Program-made: the position numbers and the translations under genes | The notes under the pieces: generated by a model | Database searches by the model: none | The model's input: only the letters and a program-made list of their open reading frames with translations | Told to the model about the DNA's origin: nothing | Shown: positions 50,271 to 57,994 of the stretch, in pieces | How the letters are laid out: each line of letters opens with the position of its first letter | How positions within the stretch are numbered: position 1 is the stretch's first letter | DNA from: Thermoleophilia bacterium | Lineage (GTDB): Bacteria; Actinomycetota; Thermoleophilia; Gaiellales; Gaiellaceae | DNA: 64,000 nucleotides | Assembly: GCA_017882615.1 (NCBI GenBank) | Contig: JADGPD010000003.1 | Location: forward strand, 17,651 to 81,650 | Direction: 5' to 3'

Positions 50271-50302
50271 GTGGGCCGTGAAGGATTCGAACCTTCGACC
50301 TT
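50271..50302 (-). pseudogene. Duplicated 3' end of tRNA-Lys
   Basis: These 32 bp are identical to 51972-52003, the T-arm, acceptor 3' strand and discriminator of the intact tRNA-Lys gene. The rest of the tRNA is missing. It looks like an attachment-site remnant or a partial tandem duplication. Confidence 0.85.
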
Positions 50303-50639
50303 AAAAGGAGGCTCCGGATATCGGTCGATCTCGGCTGATCTCGGCGGAACTGATTGCTCCGGTGTTGCCCCCACAGTGTTGATGAGCGCTACTGCCACCG
50401 GCGTTTGGATGAGGTCCAGGTCACCCGATATCGTGACTACATCTTCTCTAATAACGGCATTCCAAATGAAGGTCGGTCGATTAGGATTTATCGCAAGCGT
50501 TGTAAGAACATGCCCCCCACCCCGACCCGTTCCTGCGGATCTCAAACGGATCACCGACGCCAGCGTGAGCGCAAACACGAGAGCTCTTCGGAGGCTCAAG
50601 CAGGGGACGGGGTCCCTAACAAACCAAGGAGACGCGCCA
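50303..50639. other. Gene-free segment with possible STAS-like remnant
   Basis: 337 bp before the VWA gene, clearly AT-richer than the surroundings from 50440 to 50515. On the lower strand, 50509-50348 reads a peptide containing EDVVTISGDLDLIQTPVAVAL, which resembles the start of a STAS (anti-sigma-factor antagonist) domain, without a start codon or the conserved Ser. A short direct repeat (GATCTCGGC twice) lies at about 50325-50345. The last 20 bp hold the SD of the VWA gene. Confidence 0.3.
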
Positions 50640-51728
50640 ATGATCGGTAAACGACGAGCCAGGAGTGGCTTGTTGATTCTCTCTCTTTTCGTGGCAGCAG
50701 TGTTGGCCGGCGCGGCGAGCGTGGGCTCGCCGAAGGCGGCAAGCAAAGCGGTGACCCTCGACATAGAGGTCGCGATCGACACCACGAGTAGCATGAGTTC
50801 TTCGATCGCGCAGGCTCAGGCGGACGCAAAGGGCCTGGTGTCAGACATCCGCGCACGTTACCCGAGCGCCGCGTTTGCGACCGTTCAGTTCAGGGACTCG
50901 CTTGACACACCCGAGTACCAGGTCATGCAGCCGATGACCAGCGTCGCCGCTACCGTCGACGCTTCCATCGACGCGCTATCGGCCGGCGGTGGCGGTGACT
51001 TTCCGGAGGCGCTAAATCTCGTCTTTCAAAACGCGCTGGATCCCGCCAATCCAATCGGCTGGAGAGCGGGTTCTAAGCGGATTCTTGTCGTCATCAGCGA
51101 CGCCGAGCCGCACGGCGCGGGTACGGCCGGTTTCAAGGGCTGCACCGACACCTCCGTCGATCCGCACGGCCTCATTACGAGCACCGTGCTTACAAACCTG
51201 AAAACGGCCGGTGTCACGGTCCTCATGGTGAGGCAGGCTGCGACCGCCTCGGCGACTCTCGAGTGCTACCAGTCGCTCGCGGCAGCCGGTTACACGGGAG
51301 GCGCGGCAAAGAACGGCGGTGACAAGCTGGTCGACGTCGTCGAGGCCATGATCGTCAAAGTGGTCGCGGGCGCACCTTCGCCGGTTGGTCTCTGGCGAGT
51401 GGGCGGCCGGCTCTATCGTTGGGTCGCAATCTCGAACGGATTCGAGGAGCGAAGTATGACGCCGCATAAGCTGGGTAACGGTTGCCTGGTGCGCCGAGGA
51501 GATGCGGTAGATCGCTATAAATCGAGCGGCAACAACCTCTACAGGGTTGCTTACCGGTACTGGCACCGCCGATCAGGAGGCGCGGGGAAGGCCGGGAAGA
51601 ACTGCACGAAGCGCTTTAGAGCGCCCCAGGCGACGGTGAAGCTCATCGTTACTTCCACGCAGATGAGCGTCTCCTGCAACAACAAGCCAGGGAAAGTCTG
51701 TTACGTGTTACGACGGGTCGGCAAGTAG
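50640..51728 (+). CDS. Secreted von Willebrand factor A-domain protein
   Basis: 362 residues from ATG 50640 (SD AAGGAGA). Signal peptide about 1-34; VWA domain about 38-240 with MIDAS residues in AIDTTSSMSS, GGGGDFPEALN and VISDAEPH; then a C-terminal basic domain of about 110 residues with several Cys and a VGLWRVGGRLYRWV start, of unknown family. It would bind a protein or glycan outside the cell through a metal site. The gene lies inside the segment bracketed by the two tRNA-Lys 3' ends and is probably a recent arrival. A strong hairpin follows. Confidence 0.85.
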   Translation: MIGKRRARSGLLILSLFVAAVLAGAASVGSPKAASKAVTLDIEVAIDTTSSMSSSIAQAQADAKGLVSDIRARYPSAAFATVQFRDSLDTPEYQVMQPMTSVAATVDASIDALSAGGGGDFPEALNLVFQNALDPANPIGWRAGSKRILVVISDAEPHGAGTAGFKGCTDTSVDPHGLITSTVLTNLKTAGVTVLMVRQAATASATLECYQSLAAAGYTGGAAKNGGDKLVDVVEAMIVKVVAGAPSPVGLWRVGGRLYRWVAISNGFEERSMTPHKLGNGCLVRRGDAVDRYKSSGNNLYRVAYRYWHRRSGGAGKAGKNCTKRFRAPQATVKLIVTSTQMSVSCNNKPGKVCYVLRRVGK

Positions 51729-51754
51729 CGCGAGCGACCCTTCGACTTGGATCC

Positions 51755-51786
51755 GAGCGAGAGCGCCGGTGACGGCGCTCTCGCTC
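51755..51786 (+). terminator. Hairpin after VWA gene
   Basis: A perfect 14-bp stem, GAGCGAGAGCGCCG/CGGCGCTCTCGCTC, closed by a GTGA (GNRA-type) tetraloop, 26 bp after the VWA stop. No T tract follows, so it may terminate by another route or stabilise the 3' end. The remaining gap to tRNA-Lys holds only repeat copy d and a GC-rich inverted repeat near 51890-51920. Confidence 0.6.
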
Positions 51787-51938
51787 CACTCGCCATCAGC
51801 GAGGACACGCGCTCGTGTGGTTTCGCGCCTCTGACGTCCCCAGAGCGCCGAGGGAGCCGGCCCCGCGAGCATGTTTTTAGACTCCACCGAGCCGCCGCCG
51901 CGTTCTCGCGGCTCCGCTGGCCGTGTGAGCCTTACTCG

Positions 51939-51971
51939 GCCGCCGCGACCGACCTGCGCGGGCGCGGAGAA
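51939..51971 (-). repeat. Structured repeat family 1, deleted copy d
   Basis: Immediately behind the intact tRNA-Lys the lower strand reads CTTCTCCGCG, the first bases of the repeat, then jumps to CCCGCGCAGGTCGGTCGCGG, which matches the 3' end of copy b at 24 of 25 positions when extended. The interior, including both hairpins, is missing. Confidence 0.65.
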
Positions 51972-51972
51972 G

Positions 51973-52045
51973 TGGGCCGTGAAGGATTCGAACCTTCGAC
52001 CTTGGGATTAAGAGTCCCCTGCTCTACCAACTGAGCTAACGGCCC
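51973..52045 (-). tRNA. tRNA-Lys (anticodon CTT)
   Basis: A 73-nt cloverleaf: acceptor GGGCCGT/ACGGCCC, D-arm AGCTCAGTTGGTAGAGC, anticodon loop CTCTTAA (CTT), T-arm GAAGGTTCGAATCCTTC, discriminator A, CCA not encoded. The top pair of the anticodon stem is mismatched (G27-A43) by my alignment. A TACAGT on the lower strand (52056-52061) is a possible -10 box. Its last 32 bp recur at 50271-50302. Confidence 0.95.
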
Positions 52046-52102
52046 GCGGATGAGTACTGTAGCGCCTGACCGCTACTAGCTTCCCGAAGAAGGAGTCGAT
52101 CT

Positions 52103-53158
52103 TTGCGGGTTCTCTCCGTCGTGGGTAACAGGCCGCAGTTCATCAAGTCGGCGCCGCTTTCGTCAGCGCTCGAGGCGGCCGGGATCGACGAGGTGCTGCT
52201 CCACACCGGGCAGCACTATGACCGCGAGCTCTCGCAGCTCTTCTTCGAGGAGCTCGGACTGGGCGAGCCGACCTACAGGCTCGAGGCCGGATCGCTGCCG
52301 CACGACGAGATGATCGAGCGCATGCGGCCGGGAATCCTGGCGGCGATCGAAACCGAGCACCCCGACTGGGTGATCGTCTACGGCGACACGAATTCGACCC
52401 TGGCCGGAGCGCGCGTGGCGCACGACGCGGGCGTTCCGGTAGCGCACATCGAGGCCGGGTTGCGCTCGGGCGACTGGTCGATGCCCGAAGAGCGAAACCG
52501 GGTGGAGGTCGATCGCCTGGCGCAACTCCTCTTCTGCCCCGACGAGCGCTCGGCTCGGACGCTCGCCCAAGAGGGCGTCGGCGGCGAGGCGCTGGTGGTC
52601 GGTGACGTGATGGCCGACGCGGCGCGGCTGTTCGGTCCGCTCGCGCGCGAGCGCTCGGACGTGCTCGGTCGCTTCTCGCTGGAACCCGGCAACTACGTCC
52701 TGGCCACCGTTCACCGGGAAGCGAACGTGGTTCAGCCGCGCCTCGGCCGCATCATCGAGGGCTTGAACGCGCTCGCCGACCGGGTCGTCTTCCCGATTCA
52801 TCCGCGCACGCGCGCCGCGCTCGCGCGCGAGAGACTGGTTCCGGGCCCGCAGATCAAGCTGACCGAGCCACTCGGCTATCTCGACCTGACCGCGCTTGCC
52901 TCGCAGGCACGGGTGATCGCGACCGACTCGGGCGGGCTGCAGAAGGAGGCCTACTGGTACGGAGTGCCCTGCGTGACCATGCGCCCCTCCACGGAGTGGG
53001 TGGACACCGTCGAAGAGGGCGCAAACGTGCTGGTGGACGACGATCCGGCGAAGATCGCTCGCGCTGTCGCCGAGGCGCGCATACCGGCGAGCCTGCCCGT
53101 GCTGTACGGCGACGGGCGCGCCTCCGAAAAGATCGCTGCGGCACTCAAAGCTCGCTAG
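52103..53158 (+). CDS. wecB: UDP-N-acetylglucosamine 2-epimerase (non-hydrolysing)
   Basis: 351 residues from a TTG with SD AGAAGGAG. GT-B-like epimerase with GNRPQFIK near the N-terminus, VLLHTGQHYDRELS, VYGDTNSTLAGA, HIEAGLRSGDWSMPEE, and TDSGGLQKEAYWYGVPCVTMR. It makes UDP-N-acetylmannosamine for surface polysaccharide. First gene of a four-gene rightward cluster. Confidence 0.94.
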   Translation: MRVLSVVGNRPQFIKSAPLSSALEAAGIDEVLLHTGQHYDRELSQLFFEELGLGEPTYRLEAGSLPHDEMIERMRPGILAAIETEHPDWVIVYGDTNSTLAGARVAHDAGVPVAHIEAGLRSGDWSMPEERNRVEVDRLAQLLFCPDERSARTLAQEGVGGEALVVGDVMADAARLFGPLARERSDVLGRFSLEPGNYVLATVHREANVVQPRLGRIIEGLNALADRVVFPIHPRTRAALARERLVPGPQIKLTEPLGYLDLTALASQARVIATDSGGLQKEAYWYGVPCVTMRPSTEWVDTVEEGANVLVDDDPAKIARAVAEARIPASLPVLYGDGRASEKIAAALKAR

Positions 53159-53223
53159 GGCTTGGACCTAGTGCGTTTCGATCGTCTGGCAGCGCCTGTG
53201 GGCCGGTAGGGTATGGCGCGCGC

Positions 53224-54486
53224 ATGCCTAGAAAGGTCGCAATTGTCGGCGCCGGCTATGTCGGCGTCCCGCTGGCCCAGGTCTTTTCCGAGGCCGGCAA
53301 CGACGTGCTGCTCGTGGACATCAGCCCCGAGCGCGTGGCGCGCATCAACAAGGGCGACAGCTATATCGAAGACGTTCCTTCCCCGGCCCTGAAGGCGCTT
53401 ATCGAGTCCGGACGCTTGCGCGCAAGCACCGACTACGACGAGCTGAAGAACTACGAAGCGATTCTGGTCGCCCTGCCGACGCCGCTGTCGAAACAGCGCG
53501 AGCCCGACCTGACGATCGTGATGTCGGCGGTGGAGCAGATCTCGAGCCGTCTGCAACCCGGTCAGATGGTGGTGCTGGAATCGACCACCTACCCGGGCAC
53601 CACGCGCGACAAGTTGCGCCCCGTGCTGGAGGAGGGAAGCGGGCTTACGGTCGGCAAGGACTTCTTCCTCGGCTTCTCGCCCGAGCGCGTCGATCCCGGT
53701 CGCGAGGACTTCACCACCAAGACGACGCCGAAGGTCGTCGGCGGCCTGGACGAGGCATCGACCAAGAAGATCGCCGAGCTGTACCGCACGGCGATCGACA
53801 CTGTGATCGAGGTCTCCTCGCCCGAGTCGGCGGAGATGACGAAGCTGCTCGAGAACATCTTCCGCTCGGTCAACATCGCGCTGGTCAACGAGCTCGCTCA
53901 GCTCTGCGACCGGATGGGGCTGGATGTCTGGGAGATCATCGAGGCCGCGGCGAGCAAGCCGTTCGGCTTCATGAAATTCGCGCCCGGGCCCGGCCTCGGC
54001 GGTCACTGCATCCCGATCGATCCCTTCTACCTCACCTGGAAGGCGCGCGAGCACAACTTCTCGACCGAGTTCATCGAACTGGCCGGCAAGATCAACGAGA
54101 GCATGCCCTACTTCTGCCGCGGCAAGATCATGCGGGCGCTCAACTCGCAGTCCAAGCCGATCCGCGGCTCGAAGATCCTCGTGCTCGGGGTGGCCTACAA
54201 GAAGGACATCTCCGACATGCGCGAGTCGCCGGCGCTGAAGGTGATCAAGCTCCTGATTCAGCTGGGTGCGGTCGTCTCCTACCACGATCCGTTCGTGGCC
54301 GAGCTGCCCGAGTTCGAGCTGAAGTCGGTCGAGCTCAAGCCCGAGGATTACGACTGCGTCACCGTCGTCACCGATCACTCCGTGATCGACTACGAAGACG
54401 TCGTTGCCCGCGCCCAACTGGTCGTCGACTTTCGTAACGTGACCAAGGCCCAGGCGCCGCGCGAAGGAAAGGTATGGAAACTCTGA
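53224..54486 (+). CDS. wecC: UDP-N-acetyl sugar 6-dehydrogenase
   Basis: 420 residues of the UDP-glucose/UDP-ManNAc dehydrogenase family. The NAD-binding GAGYVGVPLA, ESTTYPGTT, the substrate-domain GFSPERVDPG, and the catalytic Cys in GLGGHCIPIDPFYLTW are all present, then LGVAYKKDISDMRESPA. It oxidises UDP-HexNAc to the uronic acid. It could be WecC (ManNAcA) or WbpA-type (GlcNAcA); the context of an oxidoreductase and acyltransferase favours the WbpA-type pathway. TGATG overlap with the next gene. Confidence 0.9.
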   Translation: MPRKVAIVGAGYVGVPLAQVFSEAGNDVLLVDISPERVARINKGDSYIEDVPSPALKALIESGRLRASTDYDELKNYEAILVALPTPLSKQREPDLTIVMSAVEQISSRLQPGQMVVLESTTYPGTTRDKLRPVLEEGSGLTVGKDFFLGFSPERVDPGREDFTTKTTPKVVGGLDEASTKKIAELYRTAIDTVIEVSSPESAEMTKLLENIFRSVNIALVNELAQLCDRMGLDVWEIIEAAASKPFGFMKFAPGPGLGGHCIPIDPFYLTWKAREHNFSTEFIELAGKINESMPYFCRGKIMRALNSQSKPIRGSKILVLGVAYKKDISDMRESPALKVIKLLIQLGAVVSYHDPFVAELPEFELKSVELKPEDYDCVTVVTDHSVIDYEDVVARAQLVVDFRNVTKAQAPREGKVWKL

Positions 54487-55472
54487 TGCCCGACCGTAAG
54501 AAAGTAGGCGTCGCCGGTCTCGGCTACTGGGGCCCGAATCTGGCCCGAAACTTCGATCTTCTCGCCGATCTGCGTTGGATCTGCGACTCCTCGCCCGAGC
54601 TGCTCGAGAAGCAGGCCAAGCGCTATCCGAATGCTCGCGCGACCGCCCGCTTCGAGGACCTGCTCGAGGATCCGGAGCTGGACGCCGTTGTGATCGCGAC
54701 GCCGGTTCCCACCCATGCGCTGCTGGCCAAGCAGGCGCTCGAAGCCGGCAAGAACGTCTTCGTGGAGAAGCCGATGGCGATGAACGCGGCCGACGCGGAA
54801 GAGATGACCGCGCTGGCTGAGGCTAAGGGTCTCGTGCTGATGCCCGGCCACCTGCTGCTCTACCACCCCGGCGTGCTGATGCTCAAGCAGATCGTCGACT
54901 CCGGCGACCTGGGCGAGGTTCTCTACCTGTACGGGAACCGCCAGAACCTGGGAAAGATCCGCCGCGACGAGAATGCTCTCTGGTCGCTCGGCGTGCATGA
55001 TCTCTCGGTGATTCTGTACCTGGTCGGCGAGGAGCCGAGCGAGGCCTGGGCGCACGGGCAGTCATTCCTCACCGAAGGCGTGCAGGACGTCGTCTTCTGC
55101 TACCTGCGCTTCCCCTCCGGCAAGGTTGCGCACATGCAGCTCTCCTGGCTCGACCCGCAGAAGATGCGCAAGATGACCGTCGTCGGGCGGGAGAAGATGG
55201 TCGTCTTCGACGACATGGAGCTCGATCACAAGATCACCGTCTTCGACAAGGCGCCCGAGCAGCCCACCGACACCTACGGCGAGTGGCAGACGCGCACCGG
55301 CGACAAGTACTCGCCGAAGATCCCGAATGACGAGCCGCTGCGCCTGGAGTGCAAGACCTTCCTCGATCTGCTCGAGGGCAAGGGCGATGCGCGCGCCATC
55401 GCCCAAAACGGACTTGCGGTCTCGCGCACGCTCGATCAGCTGCAGCAGTCGCTCGTCGCCGAGAGCAAGTAA
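54486..55472 (+). CDS. Gfo/Idh/MocA-family sugar-nucleotide oxidoreductase
   Basis: 328 residues. Rossmann start VGVAGLGYWGPNLARNFD, then EKPMAMNAADAEEM with the conserved Lys-Pro, and GVHDLSVILYL holding the catalytic His. It resembles WbpB/WlbA, which oxidises the 3-position of UDP-GlcNAcA. I chose ATG 54486 (TGATG overlap); ATG 54474 would add four residues. The expected aminotransferase partner is not in this cluster. Confidence 0.88.
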   Translation: MPDRKKVGVAGLGYWGPNLARNFDLLADLRWICDSSPELLEKQAKRYPNARATARFEDLLEDPELDAVVIATPVPTHALLAKQALEAGKNVFVEKPMAMNAADAEEMTALAEAKGLVLMPGHLLLYHPGVLMLKQIVDSGDLGEVLYLYGNRQNLGKIRRDENALWSLGVHDLSVILYLVGEEPSEAWAHGQSFLTEGVQDVVFCYLRFPSGKVAHMQLSWLDPQKMRKMTVVGREKMVVFDDMELDHKITVFDKAPEQPTDTYGEWQTRTGDKYSPKIPNDEPLRLECKTFLDLLEGKGDARAIAQNGLAVSRTLDQLQQSLVAESK

Positions 55473-56131
55473 TCGCCGCCGAGAACTGCGAGATCGCCGC
55501 GAGCGCCATCGTCTATCCGGGCACGGTGCTCGGCGAGGGCTGCAAGATTCTCGACAACGCCGTCGTCGGCAAGCAACCGTCGCTCGGCAAGAAGTCGACG
55601 GCCAAGAAGGAGCCTCTTCCGCCCGCGGTGATCGGAGCCGGCGCGACCATCTCCACCGGCGCGATCGTCTTCGCGGGCGCCACGATCGGCCCGGACGCAA
55701 TCGTCGGCGACCAGGCCTGCATCCGCGAGCGCGTCACCCTGGGCACGAACACGGTGGTCGGCCGTGGCTCGCTGGTCGAGAACGACACCACGATCGGTGA
55801 CCGTACCCGCGTTCAGGCAGGCGCCTACATCACGGCCTATGTGACGATCGAGGAAGACGTCTTCATCGCGCCCTGCGTGCAGACGACCAACGACAACTTC
55901 ATGGGCCGTACCGAGAAGCGCCTCGCGCTGATGAAGGGCCCGACGATCCGCAGGCGCGCCCGCGTCGGCGGCGGTTCGGTGCTTTGCCCGGGCGTCGAGA
56001 TCGGCGAAGAAGCCTTCGTTGGAGCCGGCGCCGTGGTCACCAAGGACGTCGCGCCGCGCACCGTGGTGGTCGGGAATCCGGCTCGCAAGCTTCGCGACGT
56101 GGCTGAAGAAGAGCTGTTCGAGAACCAGTAA
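55472..56131 (+). CDS. Left-handed beta-helix acyltransferase
   Basis: A hexapeptide-repeat acetyltransferase of about 220 residues, like WbpD, with many [LIV]GxxxxI-type turns (GATISTGAIVFAGATIG, VGGGSVLCPGVEIGEEAFVGAGAVV) and the C-terminal VVVGNPARKL. It would acetylate the 3-amino sugar nucleotide. No standard start codon exists at the expected place: the frame opens at GTA-ATC overlapping the upstream stop, while GTG 55349 would overlap that gene by 124 bp and GTG about 55529 would cut the first helix turns. The coordinate given is the expected N-terminus, not a proven start. Confidence 0.8.
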   Translation: MAAENCEIAASAIVYPGTVLGEGCKILDNAVVGKQPSLGKKSTAKKEPLPPAVIGAGATISTGAIVFAGATIGPDAIVGDQACIRERVTLGTNTVVGRGSLVENDTTIGDRTRVQAGAYITAYVTIEEDVFIAPCVQTTNDNFMGRTEKRLALMKGPTIRRRARVGGGSVLCPGVEIGEEAFVGAGAVVTKDVAPRTVVVGNPARKLRDVAEEELFENQ

Positions 56132-56157
56132 CGGCTCCGCTTTGTACGATCCCCTTC

Positions 56158-56685
56158 GTGCGGAACGTGCTCATCGGGATCGGATTGGTGCTGGTCGTGC
56201 TCGCAGTGGGTTGCGGCAGTGGGGCGAAGAGGTGGACTGGCGACGCACTCCGGCCCCCTGTGATCCGAAATGCGCAGCCGATGCTTGCTTGCCCGGGGAG
56301 TCCTCGCTCGTCACTCAACAAACTGGCTTGCCGGGCGGCGGACCTCTACCGAACGAACAGGCGAGTCAATCGACTCGAGGAAGAGATCTTTCCCCTCCTC
56401 GAGACGAATGGTCTACGAGCGCAGTTCATTCGCGGCGAGCGCCACTGGTTTCGGTATCGCCGTGAATCGTGCTTGACCCAGGCGTCTCCGCATGTCGGCG
56501 GCCCCGTGTTGGTTCGGGCCTTCGGGACGACGGCGTTTGGATTCGAGACTATGGATTGTGAGATTGCTCGAAACAAGGCGCACGCGAGCGACCTAAGCGT
56601 TATCGCGCTCAATCTTCTTTCCAATCGTCTGATAAACGCGCTGCCGCCGGGCGGAGTAATCGTGCGTGTTCCTGATCGCGGCTAG
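56158..56685 (+). CDS. LprI-like lipoprotein
   Basis: 175 residues from GTG 56158. Hydrophobic N-terminus with a lipobox-like AVGCGS. The mature part shows the LprI/DUF1311 layout: CRAADLYRTNRRVNRLEEE, then RGERHWFRYRRESC, GGPVLVRAFGTTAF and DCEIARNKAHASDL, with three spaced Cys residues. LprI of Mycobacterium is reported to inhibit lysozyme; whether this does is unknown. It ends 4 bp inside the convergent secreted-protein gene. Confidence 0.72.
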   Translation: MRNVLIGIGLVLVVLAVGCGSGAKRWTGDALRPPVIRNAQPMLACPGSPRSSLNKLACRAADLYRTNRRVNRLEEEIFPLLETNGLRAQFIRGERHWFRYRRESCLTQASPHVGGPVLVRAFGTTAFGFETMDCEIARNKAHASDLSVIALNLLSNRLINALPPGGVIVRVPDRG

Positions 56686-57911
56686 CCCGGAATCTTCAGC
56701 GGCTTCTTGTAATAGGCCTTGGCCCGCACGCGGAAGTAGCCGCCATCGTCGTCGGCGGAGTAGGAGCTCTGCGTGTTGCCGTTGATCGGCGCCGGGTTGG
56801 TGACCCCGTCGCCGGCGGCGTCGCAGGCGCAGGTGGGTCCGTCGGCGCCTCGCCCGAACAGGAAGGCGACGACGCCGGCCTTGGCGTAGGCACGCAGGTG
56901 CGCCCGCCCCGAGTCGCCCAGCAGCCACTGCACGCGGTTGTCCTGATAGTGGTTCCAGGTGTTCGACTCGGCGCGCATGATCGTGTTGCCGTAGGGGATC
57001 TGCCAGGCGACCATGCGCAGGCGCGTCTGCGCCACGAAGGTCTTGGCGTAGAGCAGGTGACGGCGGAAGTCGGCGGGCTTGAACCAGGTCTTGGAGTTAC
57101 CCTGGACGACCTGGTAGAAGCCGGCGTCGCGGTCGGAGAAGTCCTCGAAGGAGATGTCGAACTTGGCTCCGAGCGAGCGCTCGAACTTCGCCGAGCGCGT
57201 CGCGTAGGCGCGTACGACCGTATTCGAAGGCTTCTCGTAGACGATGTCGTGCATCGTTCCCCAGCCGCTCATGTGGTAGGCGAGGATGACGTTCGGCGCC
57301 AGCTTGTCACGCAGCAGCACGATGGCCTGGGCGAAGCCGGCCACGGTATTCGGCAGCGCGGCGAGCTCGGGCAAGCCGGTGGATGCGACGGCGGCCGGCA
57401 CCGTCGAGGCGTCGTCGTTCTTCGCGGCCTGCTCGACATAGCCCCAGAAGTCGGGCTCGACGTGGAGCACGACCGCGCTCTTCGTCGCCTGCCGCGCCCG
57501 CTGGAAGAAGAGCTTCAGGTCGGCGTAGTAGGCGCTCATCACCTCGATGCTGCCCACATGCGCAAGATCGGTCTGCTTCTCGTCGCCGCCGGCCGGACTC
57601 GACTGCAGCAGCATGTAGTAGGGGAAGACCGGAATCATCTTGTGCGCGACCGAGTCGCGAACGTAGTTGGTGACGAACGAGCCGTTCGGGTTCCAGGTCG
57701 CCCAGCCCTTGCCCGTGTTCACTCCACCGGCTAGGTACTGGTAGCGGAAGCCGAAGCGAGCCGTGCCGCGCATCTTCTTCGCGTCGCCGGGCTCGCTGGC
57801 CATGCCGATCTGAAGCGTGTGCGGCCACGCTTTCGGAAGCGGCGGCAGGGAAGCAGTCGTTCGAGCGCCCGCTCCCCCTGTCGCACCTGCGAGCAGCAGG
57901 AGCGGAATCAT
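56682..57911 (-). CDS. Secreted protein, possible TIM-barrel glycosidase
   Basis: 409 residues. Signal peptide, then a domain starting LQIGMASEPGDAKKM. Acidic residues at strand ends, VLHVEPDFWGY and FDISFEDFSDRDAGF, plus aromatic-rich loops (MSGWGTMHD, WQIPYGNT) suggest a glycoside-hydrolase-like barrel. The C-terminal part has a small Cys pair (TCACD) and basic end. I do not recognise the family. The ATG lacks the positive residues expected in a signal peptide; upstream codons read I-K-R-L-W in frame, but no standard start is there. Confidence 0.6.
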   Translation of the reverse strand: MIPLLLLAGATGGAGARTTASLPPLPKAWPHTLQIGMASEPGDAKKMRGTARFGFRYQYLAGGVNTGKGWATWNPNGSFVTNYVRDSVAHKMIPVFPYYMLLQSSPAGGDEKQTDLAHVGSIEVMSAYYADLKLFFQRARQATKSAVVLHVEPDFWGYVEQAAKNDDASTVPAAVASTGLPELAALPNTVAGFAQAIVLLRDKLAPNVILAYHMSGWGTMHDIVYEKPSNTVVRAYATRSAKFERSLGAKFDISFEDFSDRDAGFYQVVQGNSKTWFKPADFRRHLLYAKTFVAQTRLRMVAWQIPYGNTIMRAESNTWNHYQDNRVQWLLGDSGRAHLRAYAKAGVVAFLFGRGADGPTCACDAAGDGVTNPAPINGNTQSSYSADDDGGYFRVRAKAYYKKPLKIPG

Positions 57912-57994
57912 CCAGAGGCGCTTGATGCGCTAAAGCGTAGTTAGCCCGCCGCCGCGGCGCATCGTCCGATCGGGGAGGCCGTGGACTGCTTCGC

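Noticed and set aside
50213..50302. Peptide GREGFEPSTL near the tRNA-Lys copies
   Set aside because: This is the familiar false translation of a tRNA T-arm, not a protein.
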